Shown here piece after piece: positions 1 through 12,147 of a DNA stretch of 64,000 nucleotides (the first letter of the stretch is position 1; every line of letters starts with the position of its first letter). Location: contig CM014733.1 of the NCBI GenBank assembly GCA_004329165.1, positions 65,841,021 to 65,905,020 of the forward strand. Reading direction: 5' to 3'. The notes under the pieces were generated by a model that saw only the letters and a list, made by a program, of their open reading frames with translations, was not told the origin of the DNA and made no database searches. The position numbers and the translations under genes were made by a program. The stretch is from Spatholobus suberectus. Lineage: Eukaryota; Streptophyta; Magnoliopsida; Fabales; Fabaceae.

Positions 1-803
1 GCACGTATTTGCATGCATTTTGACAAATATAACAAGTTATACGTCATCGTTGAGACTTACTTTCTATATAATTACACCTATAAATGATTGGTCAGTATGA
101 GATAAAATATGAACTGATAACTACAACGAACTAGGTTGTGTGGCTCAAATTAAATTGTAATGGTGAGTGTAGTTGCTGGTTAGTGACAGTAGGATAAGGA
201 ATTTAGATATCTGGTTGTCGAAGACCAATTTAACATGCCTCATGCCTGTACACTCATTTGGAGATAGAATTAGGCAGATTAGGTTTTATTAGCAAATAAG
301 AGTTGCATCATTTAGGTTCATATAAACAAAATAATGATGCTTGGTCAGTACCTTATCCTGATTATATATATATAGGTCTTTACCAAATAGACGAGACTTC
401 AACATTTACAGGTAAGCCCACTGTTTTTACAATAGTGATTAATTGACAGGGAAATTGTATTGTAAATGTGTTTAGTTATATATTAAATTTTGCATCAAAA
501 CGAATCTAAATTGAATGTTGAGTAACGTTTTTTTATTTGGACATTGTGACCTAGGCAATGACACGTAAAAATTACTAAAAACTAACAAGGTTGATTCTAG
601 TGGAAGGGACTAGTCCCTTACAATCAAGTTTGAATTCTTGATGATGCTCATATTTAGTGTTTAAACTTTATTTCGAACATGATTGCCTCCAAAGCTGGAT
701 ATCTGCAAAAAACCAAAAAAACATAAAAGTTACCGAAATGACTTTGTCTCTCTTCTAATAATTATTAAAATGTCATAAGTAAAATTTTAAATTTCAATAA
801 CTA
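1..803. other. AT-rich flank, no gene seen
   Basis: I see no open frame, RNA gene or terminal-repeat structure here. The stretch ends at the 5-bp target-site duplication TTTGT (804-808) of the Copia element that follows. Confidence 0.5.
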
Positions 804-808
804 TTTGT

Positions 809-1263
809 TGTTGGAGCCAAAATTAATTCCTATGGTGAAAACCATTACCTACAACCTAGAATCAATCATGTCAATCATGTATGATGACCAATTACTCTTT
901 AGAGTTGTGTGGTACGGTCTTCCAAGTCTACACGTACTCTCTTGAGAGAACCCTTTAATTTTTCCTCTGTCTCTTTTTGATGATGGGATGTCAGAAAAGA
1001 AGAGAACGATATATGTGATTTGGGGATCATGACCTATTTATAGACAATCCTAGGGTTATCTTTTGATGTTTCTATTTTAACCTATCACAAAAATAGAATT
1101 ACCTTTTAGTCTCTACACATTAAAGGCTCACATCCTATTAAACACATTAAAATCCAAAATACCAAAACCTTATCAAATCACTTTTAATTGGGCTTAACCT
1201 TAAGCAGTAGTGCATAATACATAATTATTCACATATAAGGCCAATGTTAGATTAATGATCCCA
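809..1263 (-). repeat. 3' LTR of the minus-strand Copia
   Basis: This matches 10336-10861 over nearly its whole length, for example the shared stretch that follows GCCAAAATTAATT at the left end and the shared end near ATTAATGATCC. It is shorter than the 5' LTR because the latter has two small insertions, one near 10405-10435 and one near 10660-10690. By eye the two differ at well over one base in ten, so the insertion is old. Confidence 0.85.
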
Positions 1264-1281
1264 TAATCTCTCACTTGGACT
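1264..1281 (-). other. Polypurine tract of the minus-strand Copia
   Basis: On the minus strand CCAAGTGAGAGATTA runs directly into the 3' LTR start (TGGGATCATT). A purine-rich tract at this place primes plus-strand DNA synthesis in LTR elements. Confidence 0.7.
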
Positions 1282-2994
1282 ATATGTGTAACCTCATAAT
1301 TATACATTGCAAAAATTAACCGTATGAGCTCAATGTTACTGCCATTATTGAATGTATCTATAACCAATCTAGTCAATCAATCATACTAACATAGGATCAA
1401 AGCAGCCTTTGTTACATCTATCGACCCATCGATGGTCACATATACTGATACAAAAGAATGACATGGATCATGATATGGATGTGTAGCATGGAATTTTCAT
1501 GCAATGTGATCTTAACATGCCTAATTTTAAGTGGTCCTCCTTAAACCTTAATGAGATCAAACCATAACCCATAACAAAAATTAGAGTGTCAATACACCAA
1601 AACTTTATTTCTACAAAAAATATTTTTAAACCATATATAAACCAAATTATGTCTATATCATGAAAGCATTTAAAAAATTACAAACTCCCACTAAAACTGA
1701 ATATCACTTAAAGACATCACACCCATACAAGTAGTGTGCCCATGAAACATTTTGGGTGGTAATCCTTTAGTGAGCGAATCTGCAACCATGGAGTTTGTTT
1801 CGATATGCTCTATAGAGAACTATTTATTTTGAACTCTTTCTTTAACAACAAGGAACTTGATATCTATGTGCTTAGACTTCGTTGAGCTCCTGTTGTTGTT
1901 GGAAAATAGAACTGTTGATTTATTGTCACAAATAACTTGAGTGGTCTTTCAATACCATTTACTATGTGTAGCCCTGTGACAAAATTTACCAGCCAAATTC
2001 TATTATTGGATGCCTCATAACATGTTATAGATGAACTCTGCCACTATAATGGAGGAGGCTATAAGAGACTATTTAGCATTCTTCCAGGAAATAACACCTC
2101 TAGCTACTAGGTTTATATAATCCAACGTAGGTTTCATACTATCTTGACATCAAGCAAAATATGAGTTAGTATACCCAATGATTTGAGGCTGATCCGACCT
2201 CCAATACGTGAGCATATAGTCTTTCGCTCTCTATTAGTACCATATGACCTATTTAGCTGCTTTCTAATGGTCTAATCATGGATTACTCAAGTATCTGCCT
2301 AACATCCCTTTAATGTACGCAATGTTTGGACGTGTACAAACCTAAGCATACATTGGACTCCCCACTACGGATGTATAAGGAATCTTCTGCATTTCCTTTT
2401 CTTCAAAACCATTCTTAAGGCACTGATTGAGACGAAACTTGTCTCCCTTAACAATAGGGGGATCACTTGGTTTATAGTCTTGTATGCCATATCTCTTGAG
2501 AACTTTTTCGATAGAACTTTTTTTTTGACAATCCAAGAATACCCCAAGATTGATCTCAATGTATCTCTATGCCCAATACAAAAGATATATTACCAAGATC
2601 TTTCATTTCAAAGTTCTTATCTAAAAATATTAGTTTCATGCAATAAGTCTATATCGTTATTGGCAAGCAAAATGTCATCAACATATAAAGCCAGAAAAAT
2701 ATACTTGCTCCCACAAAACTTATGGTATATACAATCATCGACCAAATTCATCTCAAAACCAAATGAGATGATCACTTGATGAAACTTGAAACACCATTGT
2801 CGAGTTGCTTGCTTGAGCCCATAGATGAATTTCTTAAGTTTGCAAACCATATTCTTTAAGTCTTTCGAAACAAAGTTTTCTGGTTTCACCATATAGATTG
2901 TCTCATCAATGTTATCATTGAGAAACACTATCTTTACATTCATCTGATGTAACTTAAGATCGAAATGTGCCACCAATGCCATTATAGTTATCAA

Positions 2995-3623
2995 TAGGAT
3001 GTCAAACGGGTCAACCCAACCCAACCCAACCAGCCAAAAAAGGGTTGGGTTAGGTTAAACCCGTTTTTGCATTGGGTTGAAAATCTCAATCCAACCTAAC
3101 CTGTGGTGGGTTGGAGAGTTGGGTTAGGTTGACCCGCCAACCCATTAAAAAAATTATAAAATATTTAATAATTTTATATGCCTTAAATTTTCTCTAAATT
3201 TTATGCTCAAATATAATTAAAAAAAGAAAAAATGTTATAAAACTAGTAAATCAAAGAACCAACTTAATACTTAAGAGATTATTATAAACTTTAAGCTATA
3301 GTGTTTATTTGTCTTAAATTCTAATCACTACAAAAACTTGTCTTATTAGGATTTCACATATTTAAACAAATAAAAGCTATAATCTCAATCACTCAACCTT
3401 AACTTAGGTGAATGTGAATGTGTCGTGCCACTAAAAATCTTAACGTAAGTGGAAAAAAAAAAAGACAACCCAACTAGTCAACCTAACCCAACCCTGATTT
3501 GACCTATTAGGTTGGATGGTTGGGTTATGTGGGTTGGAGGGTTGAAGAACCCAACCCAACCTTACCTGTTTAGATGGGTTATACAGGTTGACTTGCCGAG
3601 TTGGACCCATTTTGACATTCCTA
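2995..3623. mobile_element. hAT-like non-autonomous element (MITE)
   Basis: The insertion splits RT coding sequence. Its ends are inverted: TAGGATGTCAAACGGG on the left and, reading inward from the right, TAGGAATGTCAAAATGGG. Such TAGGRATG-type ends are typical of hAT elements. Flanking 8-mers GTTATCAA (2987-2994) and GTCCTGAA (3624-3631) match at five of eight places, as expected of an old 8-bp duplication. Both arms near the ends are packed with GGGTTGGGTT repeats, and the middle is AT-rich with no coding frame. Confidence 0.7.
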
Positions 3624-3786
3624 GTCCTGAAAGAGTCTTTTGAAGAAACCGAAGAAAAAGTCTCTTTATAGTTTATGCCTTTTTTTTGTGTAAATCCCTT
3701 TGTGACAAGACGATCCTTGTACTTCTCCACATCACCTTTCGAATCCTTCTTGGTCTTAAATATCCATTTCCAACCAATCGGTTTTG

Positions 3787-6697
3787 TGTAACACTCCTTT
3801 AATTTTAAATATAATTCATATTAATTTAATTATTAAGTCAAGTTGATGGTAACGTGAGTAATATTTTTTTTTCAATTTTATAATAGAAAATTTCTAAATT
3901 TAATAGAATTTGGAAATAGAAGTAAAATGATAAAAACTGCTTATGTATATATATCCAACTGTACATCATGGTTTGATTAATACATAACAGTAAAAAAAAA
4001 ACAAAAGTACATTAAAAGACATATACTACCTAGCCCAATATATACATTAAAAAGATCCTATACAGAACAGTATTTATCTATCCTATCTCTCAAGGAAAAT
4101 ATTATAAAATAGGTCTATAAATCTGGATGAGTATCCTTTGACTCGTCCTCAGCATCATCAAGCATTACCGTCATCTTCAATAATTTCGATCAATCATACA
4201 AGGAAGAAAAACAATGGAGTAAGGTGATTTGTTCTAAAATCACTTTCACATGTATGGTAGGAATTAAAACACAATTAATGAAGGAAACTTAGGGTTTATT
4301 CTAAGTTATACTACACTACCCTTGGCTTAGTATGGATCCATAAGTCCCATTAGTGAGTAATAGTTCTTAATAAAACCTGGAAAGTAACTGAGAGTACATA
4401 TACCTCATCAACATCATCACATGGTATAATCCTCATCATTAATGAGGAACAAATATTAGTCAGGATGTCCATTTATAGAGGTATACTCTCAAGTCAATCT
4501 CGAAATGCTGAACAGTTGTTAGGGTTATGAAGTTTGGTCAGGAGAATATCCCAGCTCACGGGGCCTTACCCTGGCCATTGGGACTTTCACCACTCGATGC
4601 CTACCCCCAAGACCTCTTCAAATGGATCCCTGCCTTTTATTCCTTATCGTACCAAACTGTAGCTTCCCTAACAGGGTGTCATGCCACTGCATGTCCCTTG
4701 TTTTACATTACTCACTAATTTACTAATTTTTAAAGGTTCATTCTAGTCTTAAAAACTTGAGTATCGATACAATTTCTACTAATATATGTGCCTTATATTA
4801 CAGAGATTTGATCCATACATATTATTCACATAATTCATAATTCATATTAAAACACATAATCAATAATTCAATAAAAATAAAGACATAAAAATTAAAATAA
4901 AGATTGATAATTAATAAATAAATCATATACTGGTAAAAAAATTTCATAAAAATAATTTTTAAGCTTAGAAAAATTATTAGAATTTTATTATGAATTTTAG
5001 AATTTTTTCAATTTTTTTGAAATTTAGTGTTTTTATGTAAAATGTGTCCATATGTACTTATAGAGCATAATTAGAAGTACTAAATAAGTTTTAAAAATTA
5101 TGAATTTTTTTGACAAATGGTCTATTATTATGTCTAGACCTTACCTGAATGATAAGAACTTAAACTAAAATTTCTATAGTAGTTTTCTAAAAACAAATTC
5201 ATAAATCGCTCATAAAATAATTTTTGTGCTTAGTTTCATATTATGAGATTTATAGTTTATTTTTTCTATTATTTTAACTAAAATAATTGAGTATTATTAA
5301 AATTTGGCAATATAAAAATTTAATTATCTATTATAATAGTTACAAATATTTATATAAATTTGGATAGTATAACAACTTAGTAATTCTACTATAGTTGTTT
5401 GAATTTAAGCAGTATAACAACTTAATAATTATACTATAGTTGTCTAAATTTGAACAGCATAACTACTTAATAAATGTATTTTAATTATCTAAAATTAAGT
5501 AGCATAACAATTTAGTAAAAGTTTAAATTTAATAATAAACATTATAACATTTATAAAACTTAATAAACTTAAACATTGAAAGGTTTAGGGGAAAACCTTT
5601 CCTACCAATATGCAAAGTAATTAAAATTTAGAACCAACCCCACTTCCCCATTACCTCAAAGAGTTGGTGAAGTTGTTGATACATAACTCCTAGGAAGAGG
5701 ATTTTTACTAGTTAATGAAAACTAGTAGAATTTTGGTGTAAAAAAAATAATTATGGAGGAAGGTGGCTTTGGAGGCTTAGTAGAACTTGAGAGAAGAAGA
5801 GGAGGTAATGAAAAATTGTCCATGAAGGTTGCTATTTATAGAGAATGGAAGGTGCATATGTGTCCTTAAAATGACATAAGTCATTATGTCAAATTTCAAA
5901 ATTTAATTTATTTTTAATTAAAAATTAGGGACACATATCCTATTAGGTGGTGAATCACCCTCCTTCTAGGTTGCATACGTGTTGCACTAGCTATCCCAAG
6001 GCTTCTCAGTATAATTTTTGATTGTTAATTAATTAGCCAGTACCAATAAAATCGCCTAAACTTCAATAAATTAACTTTTAATATCAAAATAATTAATTTA
6101 AATATAAATTTGAACAAATGTATTATTTTTAATCAAAAATAAAATTTAATTTTTTATTAATTTTTTGAATTATATACGTATATTTTGTATATTTTAAGCT
6201 TAGAAAATTCATATTAAATCTATTTTAATTCAATAAATGCTTAAATTTTTATGAAAATTCTAAAATTACATGCTTTACCTAGAAATGTACTAAAAACATT
6301 ATTTTCACCATTTTTTGATGTTAAACCAATACTAGTTTGGTTTATTTAACAGCTAGGAGTATTTTAGTCACTTTGCACAGGAATTTCAGAAAATTCCCAG
6401 AAAATTTCCTAAATTATATTACATATAACATGATTTTAAACTCAAATTAACTTTTAATATCAATTGAATCTTTTTCTCATGTCAGCCCTTAATATTGAGA
6501 TATAAGGACAAAATTGTCATTTTCTAATTTCTTTGGACTTTGACTTGGAAAAATTAATAAAAATCACGATTAGGTAGTTTTTGATATTTTGAGTTTAATC
6601 GCGGGGATTAGAATTTTAAGATTCCTTCCCAATTTTTCAGAATTAAATATAGAATAAATAGAAAAACAATTAATTAAGTAAAAGTGAGGGTGTTACA
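3787..6697 (-). mobile_element. Long solo LTR inserted in the Copia pol (Gypsy-type ends)
   Basis: The insertion starts TGTAACAC and ends GTGTTACA, the TG...CA form of an LTR. It is flanked by TTTTG (3782-3786) and TTTCG (6698-6702), a 5-bp target duplication with one mismatch. The Copia pol frame resumes on both sides. At 2911 bp with no gag or pol inside, it fits one long LTR left by recombination between two LTRs. Reading on the minus strand it begins TGTAACACCCTCAC, the style of many plant chromovirus (Tekay-like) LTRs; the strand rests on this alone. Small open frames inside, such as 4527-4718, match nothing I know. Confidence 0.72.
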
Positions 6698-8449
6698 TTT
6701 CGCACCTTCAAGCAATGGGGCAAGATCCCAAACTTCATTGTCCCTCATGTACTTAATCTTTTCATTCATGACATCTGTCCACTTTTGAGAGTTAGAACTA
6801 TCCATGGCTTGATGGAAGTTGATCAGATCATCTTCCATCACTCCTATGTCAGCTTCATGTTCTTGGAGAAATACAATGTAGTCATTTGGTATTGTACTTC
6901 TCTTTTCTCTTGAGGATCTTTTTAATGGCATGGGTTCTTGAGGTGGAAGAGTTTATTCTTCTGGAACAATTTTTTCTATAAGAGGTTTGACATTGTCTTG
7001 ATCTATTGTGTCTTGAACAAAGTTAGGAAGGGGATCTTGAATAATGTCAGTAACAACTGTGGGGATATTAACATATTTCTCTTCAAAGACAAAGTCCCTT
7101 ACTATATCTCCCCTTGCAAACTTGACATCGTTAAAGAACTAGGCATTTCCTGATTCAAAAATTGACTTACTTATAAGATTATAAAACTTACACCTAGATC
7201 TTTCAAAGTATCATATAAAATAGCAATTGACAATCCTTGAGTACAATTTCTTCTCATTTGGCCGATAAGGCCTTGCTTCAGTTGGATAGCTCCAAACATG
7301 CAAGTGCTTTAAACTAGGCTTTCTGCATGTCTAAAGTTCGTAAGGGGCTTTTGTAGTTGCTTTAGTTGGAACTTTGTTAAGGATATATGCTGCAATTTTA
7401 AGTGCTTCTCCCCAAAGTGATTATGGTAATGTAGAATGACTAATCATACTCCTTACCATGTCTTTAAGCGTCCTATTTCGTCTTTCAACAACAACATTCA
7501 TAGTGGGTGAGCCTGACATAGTGTATTGTGGGACAATATTGCATTCCTCTAAGAATTTAGCAAATGGCTTTGGATGTTGTTCACCTGAACCATCATATCT
7601 GCCATAGTACTCACCACGCGGTCAGACCTAATGCTTTTGATTCTTTTGTTGAGTTGGTTCTCAACTTTAACCTCATAATTTTTTAGCACATCCAATGACT
7701 TTGCCTTTTCATTAATGAGATAAATGTAGCCATATCTAGAAAAATTGTCTATGAACATTCTAAAATATTGTTGACCATTCCAAGCAACTGTAGGGAATAG
7801 CCCACAAATATATGTATATATAAGTTCAAAAACATCCAAAGTCCGCTTGGCCTCAAATTTCCTTTAATTGGTTTGTTTCCCCTTTATACAATTGATACTA
7901 ATGTCAAAATCTGTAAAATCTAAGGGTTCTAGAATTTTGTTTGACACAAGTCTCTCTATTCTCCATCTAAAGATGTGACCTAATCTCCTATGCCATAACG
8001 CAGTAGAATTCTCATTGGTTAATTTTCTTTTTATGCCTCATGTACTTAATTGTAGTGATTCATTAAACAAAGCAATTGTATCAATCAAATAAAGATTATC
8101 ATAACCTGATGAAGAAATAGAACTAACAAATTTTGAATCATGAAAAACTAAATTTTCCATTCCTAAATGAACAAGAAAAACAAATTTGTCTAAAGCAGAA
8201 ATAGAAATCAAATTCCATCTAAAAGGCGATACAATAAATTATTCATCAAGATTCAAATAAAATTCAGTCTTTCACAATAAGCTAAATTTTCTAATTGCCT
8301 CAACTTCAACCATCTTGCCGTCACCTACATAGATGTATCTTTCACCATCACTTGGTTTTCGGTAATTCAAGCAGCCTTGCATAGACACATTGATGTGAGT
8401 TGTTGCACCAAAATCATCCATCATGTGTGTTTAGGCACTGAAGTTAAAT

Positions 8450-9121
8450 TAACCCCAAAACAATCAAATTAAGAAGCATACCTTTCTTAGCTCGCCGTGC
8501 ATGATAATTACTATAATGCTTCTTTACATGCCTTTTAGCTCCACAAAAAAAGAACCATTGCTTCCTCATTCATTTGGTTTCATTTGTTGTTTCTTTCGAG
8601 GTGCTGTATACTTTATCCCATGAAAGAAATATTAGAACCAGATGCACCAACAAGTCCTTAGAGAGTTCTAGCTTAAGTGCTTTCAACTTTAAAGCAATAT
8701 GAGACATCTCCATGATGTACTTCCTGATGTTGCCCTTACCCATATACTTCATTGAAATTAGATTTGTCAAGAGTGTACCTACTTTAGCCTTTTCGTTCTT
8801 GACAAACCTTTTTTCAATATCCGCAAGGAACTCCTTGGCTGTAGTTATCTTTTTTGATATTGTGCCCCTGAATGCTTCCAGAATGGCTTTCTTCATGATC
8901 ATCATACTCATGCGATTTGACCTCTCCCACCTTTCCATTTCCTTCTTATTTTCAGAAGTACTCTGATTTGTAAGAGGTGGAGGAGAGTCAGCCCTTCACG
9001 CAAGGTCGAGATCCATTACTCCAAGAACTATTTAGATATTTTCTTTCTAGGACTTGAAGTTTGAGCCATTAAGCATAGGAATAAAGTTGATGTTAGTAGT
9101 AATATTTGCAAGATCATTCAT
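8450..9121 (-). pseudogene. Copia gag remnant
   Basis: The frame starts at ATG 9121 (MNDLANITTNINFIPMLNGS) and has stops in its first third. It then runs open over 8938-8570, with the UBN2-type gag signature region (KKAILEAFRGTISKKITTAKEF, then ISMKYMGKGNIRKYIMEM). A degraded zinc-knuckle stretch follows near 8550-8500, where only part of the Cys/His pattern is left. Gag would form the particle shell of the element; this copy cannot. Confidence 0.8.
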
Positions 9122-9907
9122 AGCTGAATAGAAAACAATAAACAAACAAAACATGCTCACATAAATTTATCTCAAAATAGAAGTAATATTAATTTCAAAT
9201 AAAGGAAATCCCATTTCAAGATATCAGAAATCCATTAACATTTTATCTTTGGACAAAATATTATCTTTTCAGTGATACTTTAGCGTAGTAATCAAACACT
9301 AATAATAAAAACATGTTAAACAATAAATCTTCCTTTGGGTCAATTCATTATTCACATGTAAAACCGAATAATTATCACGCATCATTACCATAGTGCACAT
9401 GCAATTTTGTAAAATACTCACGTTCCTTTAGGCTGATTAGTATTCACATAAATTATAAGCACACAACTTTTTATATTTCAAAATAAATTAATTTCTACAA
9501 TAGAGGCCACTTTGGTGACATATTGCTTCAATTAATTTATCCCAAAATATATATATAAACTTTTCAATATTCAAATTTAGAATTGTTGAAAAAAATATAC
9601 CCAAAAATAAGCACATAACGGCTTGCATTTTTCTAGAACAATGTATCAAGTCTGTATAAATAATACAAATCAATAACCTAATTCTGTATACATATATAAA
9701 ACAACTCAATTAAGCACCACAATTGTCCGTACTGATCTGCCCTTATTGTTCAAAAACATCAAAGTACCGTCAAGTGATCAATTGTGTCCATTACAAATAA
9801 TGACACTATGCACCGCATCACTTATATTGATTTATAAAATAATTTAATAAACCATTCAATATATGTATATAATGCCTTATTTCTAATTCTAGGCTAAAGA
9901 ATATGCC

Positions 9908-9910
<3 letters not shown>

Positions 9911-9954
<44 letters not shown>
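9911..9954. repeat. (TA)n microsatellite
   Basis: About 22 TA units lie in the untranslated leader of the minus-strand Copia. Confidence 0.95.
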
Positions 9955-9957
<3 letters not shown>

Positions 9958-10320
9958 GTATATATGAAAACAAATAAAAAATAATTCATATATATATACA
10001 GACGAAACCTTAATCAGCGTCTATTATTAAGGGCATGTATATATAAAACCTTACGAAAGAAAACCATACGCGTTTCCTCGTCCATACGCTTTTCCATATG
10101 AAAAAAAAAATAAAAATGTACATAAAACCATGTGTTTTTATATACAATTATAATGGCAATAAGGGGCGCAAACGGATACAAAACTCAAACAGTCGCTGAA
10201 TTCAATTTTAAATCATATAGATTAAAGCGAGGGACTCAAATCGAAATAAAAAAAATAAGATGACCATACGATCATGATTGAATTCGTGAAAATAAATTTT
10301 CTTAATAATGAAATATGATT

Positions 10321-10333
10321 GACTCTGATACCA
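10321..10333 (-). other. Primer-binding site, initiator tRNA-Met type
   Basis: The minus strand reads TGGTATCAGAGTC, two bases inside the 5' LTR. This complements the 3' end of plant initiator tRNA-Met, the usual Copia primer. Confidence 0.88.
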
Positions 10334-10335
10334 CT

Positions 10336-10861
10336 TATTAGAACCAAAATTAATTCTTATGATAAAAACCATCACCTACAATCTAGAATCAATCATGCCA
10401 ATCATTAAAAAATTAAGCACAAATGTACCTAAATTCATGACGACTAATTACTCTTTGGAGCTATGTAGTATAATCTTTCAAGTCTACAGTACTCCCTTGA
10501 GATAATCCTTTAATTTTTCCTCAATCTCCTTTTGATGATGGAATGTCAAAAAAGAAGAGAACGATACGTGTGACTTGAAGACCATGACTTATTTATAGAC
10601 AACCCTAGAGTTATCTTTTAGTGTTTTTATTTTAACCCATCACAAAAATAGAATTATCTTTTTTTTTATTGACAAGAGAAAAAATAAAATTACCTTTTAA
10701 TCTCTACACATTACAGGACTATATCCTGTTCAACACATTAAAGCCTAAAATATTCAAACCTTATCAGATCACTTTTAATTAGGCTTACCTTAAGTAGCAA
10801 TCCACAATACATAATTATTCATATATAAGGCAAATGTTGGATCAAGATTAATGATCCAACA
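10336..10861 (-). repeat. 5' LTR of the minus-strand Copia
   Basis: Direct repeat of 809-1263. On the plus strand its outer end is ATGATCCAACA, followed at once by the target duplication TTTGT. It contains a small insertion around 10660-10690 whose flanks repeat a variant of AAATAGAATTAC. Confidence 0.85.
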
Positions 10862-11129
10862 TTTGTTAGATTTGAAAAAAAAAATTCATGAGCTAAAATT
10901 ATTTTATTAATTGAAAAATATTAAGTTAAAATTTAAAATATTATTTAACTTGAAAAATAAGTAAAAACTGAAAGCACTAAAAATATCCGAAGAGAACAAT
11001 AATGAAAATTTTTAAATATTAATTTCACAAAAGAAATATCATGAAAGGAAAAGCTGTGTTGCGGCCAATTCTCACACCGATAAATAACTTTTTAATGGAT
11101 AATTTTATAACAAAACTATGATTAGATTG

Positions 11130-12030
11130 ACAGTTTTTATTATATAAATTATGTATGTAAAATCTTATATTAATCTAAAACTATTTAATAAATCATTAAC
11201 ATACATAAAAAATAATGTAATACATACTTTTAAAATGTATAAAACTAAGAATCATTTGATTGTATACTTATATTTGTTTAATTTTGACAAAAATTAACAC
11301 AATTAATCAAGACAATATATAATTATAATTCAAACATTAGATTGATGAAAATTACATTATTATGATATATCACATTAAAAACCACATTATATATATAGGG
11401 GAGAAATCAAATTATACTAGTATAATTTATACCAACTATGATATCATCAATAATTTTATATAGAATGCGATTTTTATCTATCCAATTGTTTAATTACAAG
11501 TACATATTACCTACAATGTTTGTGTCATATTTTGTCAAAATTGAACAATAATAAGAAGGTAATCAAATGATTTTATTCTTGTATATTTTAAAAGTATATA
11601 TTACATCAATTTTGATATATTTGAATGAGGTATCAAATAATTTTAAATTAATATAATTTTTGTATATATGGTCTATATGTAGAAGGAACTTTTAATCCAA
11701 CAATATGTTTTGAAATAAAAATTATTGAGTGGTGTAATATTTGGTATAGGTTATATCAGTGTAATTTAATCTCTTAAAACTCACCGTTGGATTAAAAGTT
11801 CCTTTTACATAAATCATATTTACAAAATTTTATATTGATCCAAAACTATTTAATACGTCATTCATGTACATTAAAATTAACATAATATATGCTTTTAAAA
11901 TATATAAAAATATACATAATTTGTTTATCTTTTTATTAGTGTTCAATAAACAAAATTTGATATGAGCAATCAAGATAAACATGTAGTTATAATTTAACAG
12001 TTGGATCAATAAAAATTACATTACCATATA
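11130..12030. repeat. Complex AT-rich repeat with direct and inverted copies
   Basis: A block at about 11130-11360 (around AAAACTATTTAATAAATCATT and TTACATTATTATGATATATC) recurs as a diverged direct copy at about 11805-12030. A further related copy lies inverted at about 11470-11680. The central part 11400-11776 is bounded by an inverted pair, GAGAAATCAAATTATACTAG on the left and, reading inward, AGAGATTAAATTACACTGAT on the right. This looks like nested foldback elements or MITEs. No coding frame is present. Confidence 0.6.
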
Positions 12031-12084
12031 AAAGTTAGTGTAAGTTACACACAAGTAATTTAATTCTTACATAAAAAAATTGTC

Positions 12085-12085
<1 letters not shown>

Positions 12086-12142
<57 letters not shown>
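12086..12142. repeat. (TA)n microsatellite
   Basis: About 27 TA units directly before the tandem palindrome array. Confidence 0.95.
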
Positions 12143-12145
<3 letters not shown>

Positions 12146-12147
12146 AT

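Larger units (their letters stand above)
1690..8450 (-). pseudogene. Copia pol remnant (protease, integrase, RT, RNase H), broken
   Basis: Pieces appear in order along the minus strand. Near 8400-8330 is a protease-like remnant with GATTHIN. From about 8030 to 7440 is integrase, with its second catalytic Asp (SIRSDR) and a Glu in VVVERRNR, but the first catalytic Asp looks replaced by Tyr (YTYICG). A frameshift lies just after SIRSDR. At 6931-6705 and 3786-3628 are the regions before and at the start of RT, the latter with KYKDRLVTKGFTQ. At 2990-2620 is RT with ALYVDDILL, the catalytic YVDD intact. From about 2240 to 1700 is a stop-containing RNase H with SLIASSIMVAEF. The frame is cut by the solo LTR between GAK and the WKWIFKTK-type block, and by the MITE within the conserved block before ALVAHFDL. 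The pieces belong to one ancestral frame. Confidence 0.88.
809..10861 (-). mobile_element. Full-length decayed Ty1/Copia LTR retrotransposon
   Basis: The two ends are LTRs in direct repeat (809-1263 and 10336-10861). They are bounded by a perfect 5-bp target-site duplication TTTGT at 804-808 and 10862-10866. Read on the minus strand, a primer-binding site matching initiator tRNA-Met (TGGTATCAGAGTC) follows the 5' LTR and a purine-rich tract precedes the 3' LTR. Between them lie gag, protease, integrase, RT and RNase H remnants in Copia order. The element was later hit by a hAT-like MITE (2995-3623) and by a 2.9-kb solo LTR (3787-6697), so about 3.5 kb of the span is foreign. All coding parts carry stops or frameshifts, so it cannot move by itself. 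Confidence 0.93.

Noticed and set aside
2480..2779. Plus-strand 99-codon frame over the Copia RT
   Set aside because: The opposite strand has YVDD and other RT motifs; this is its shadow.
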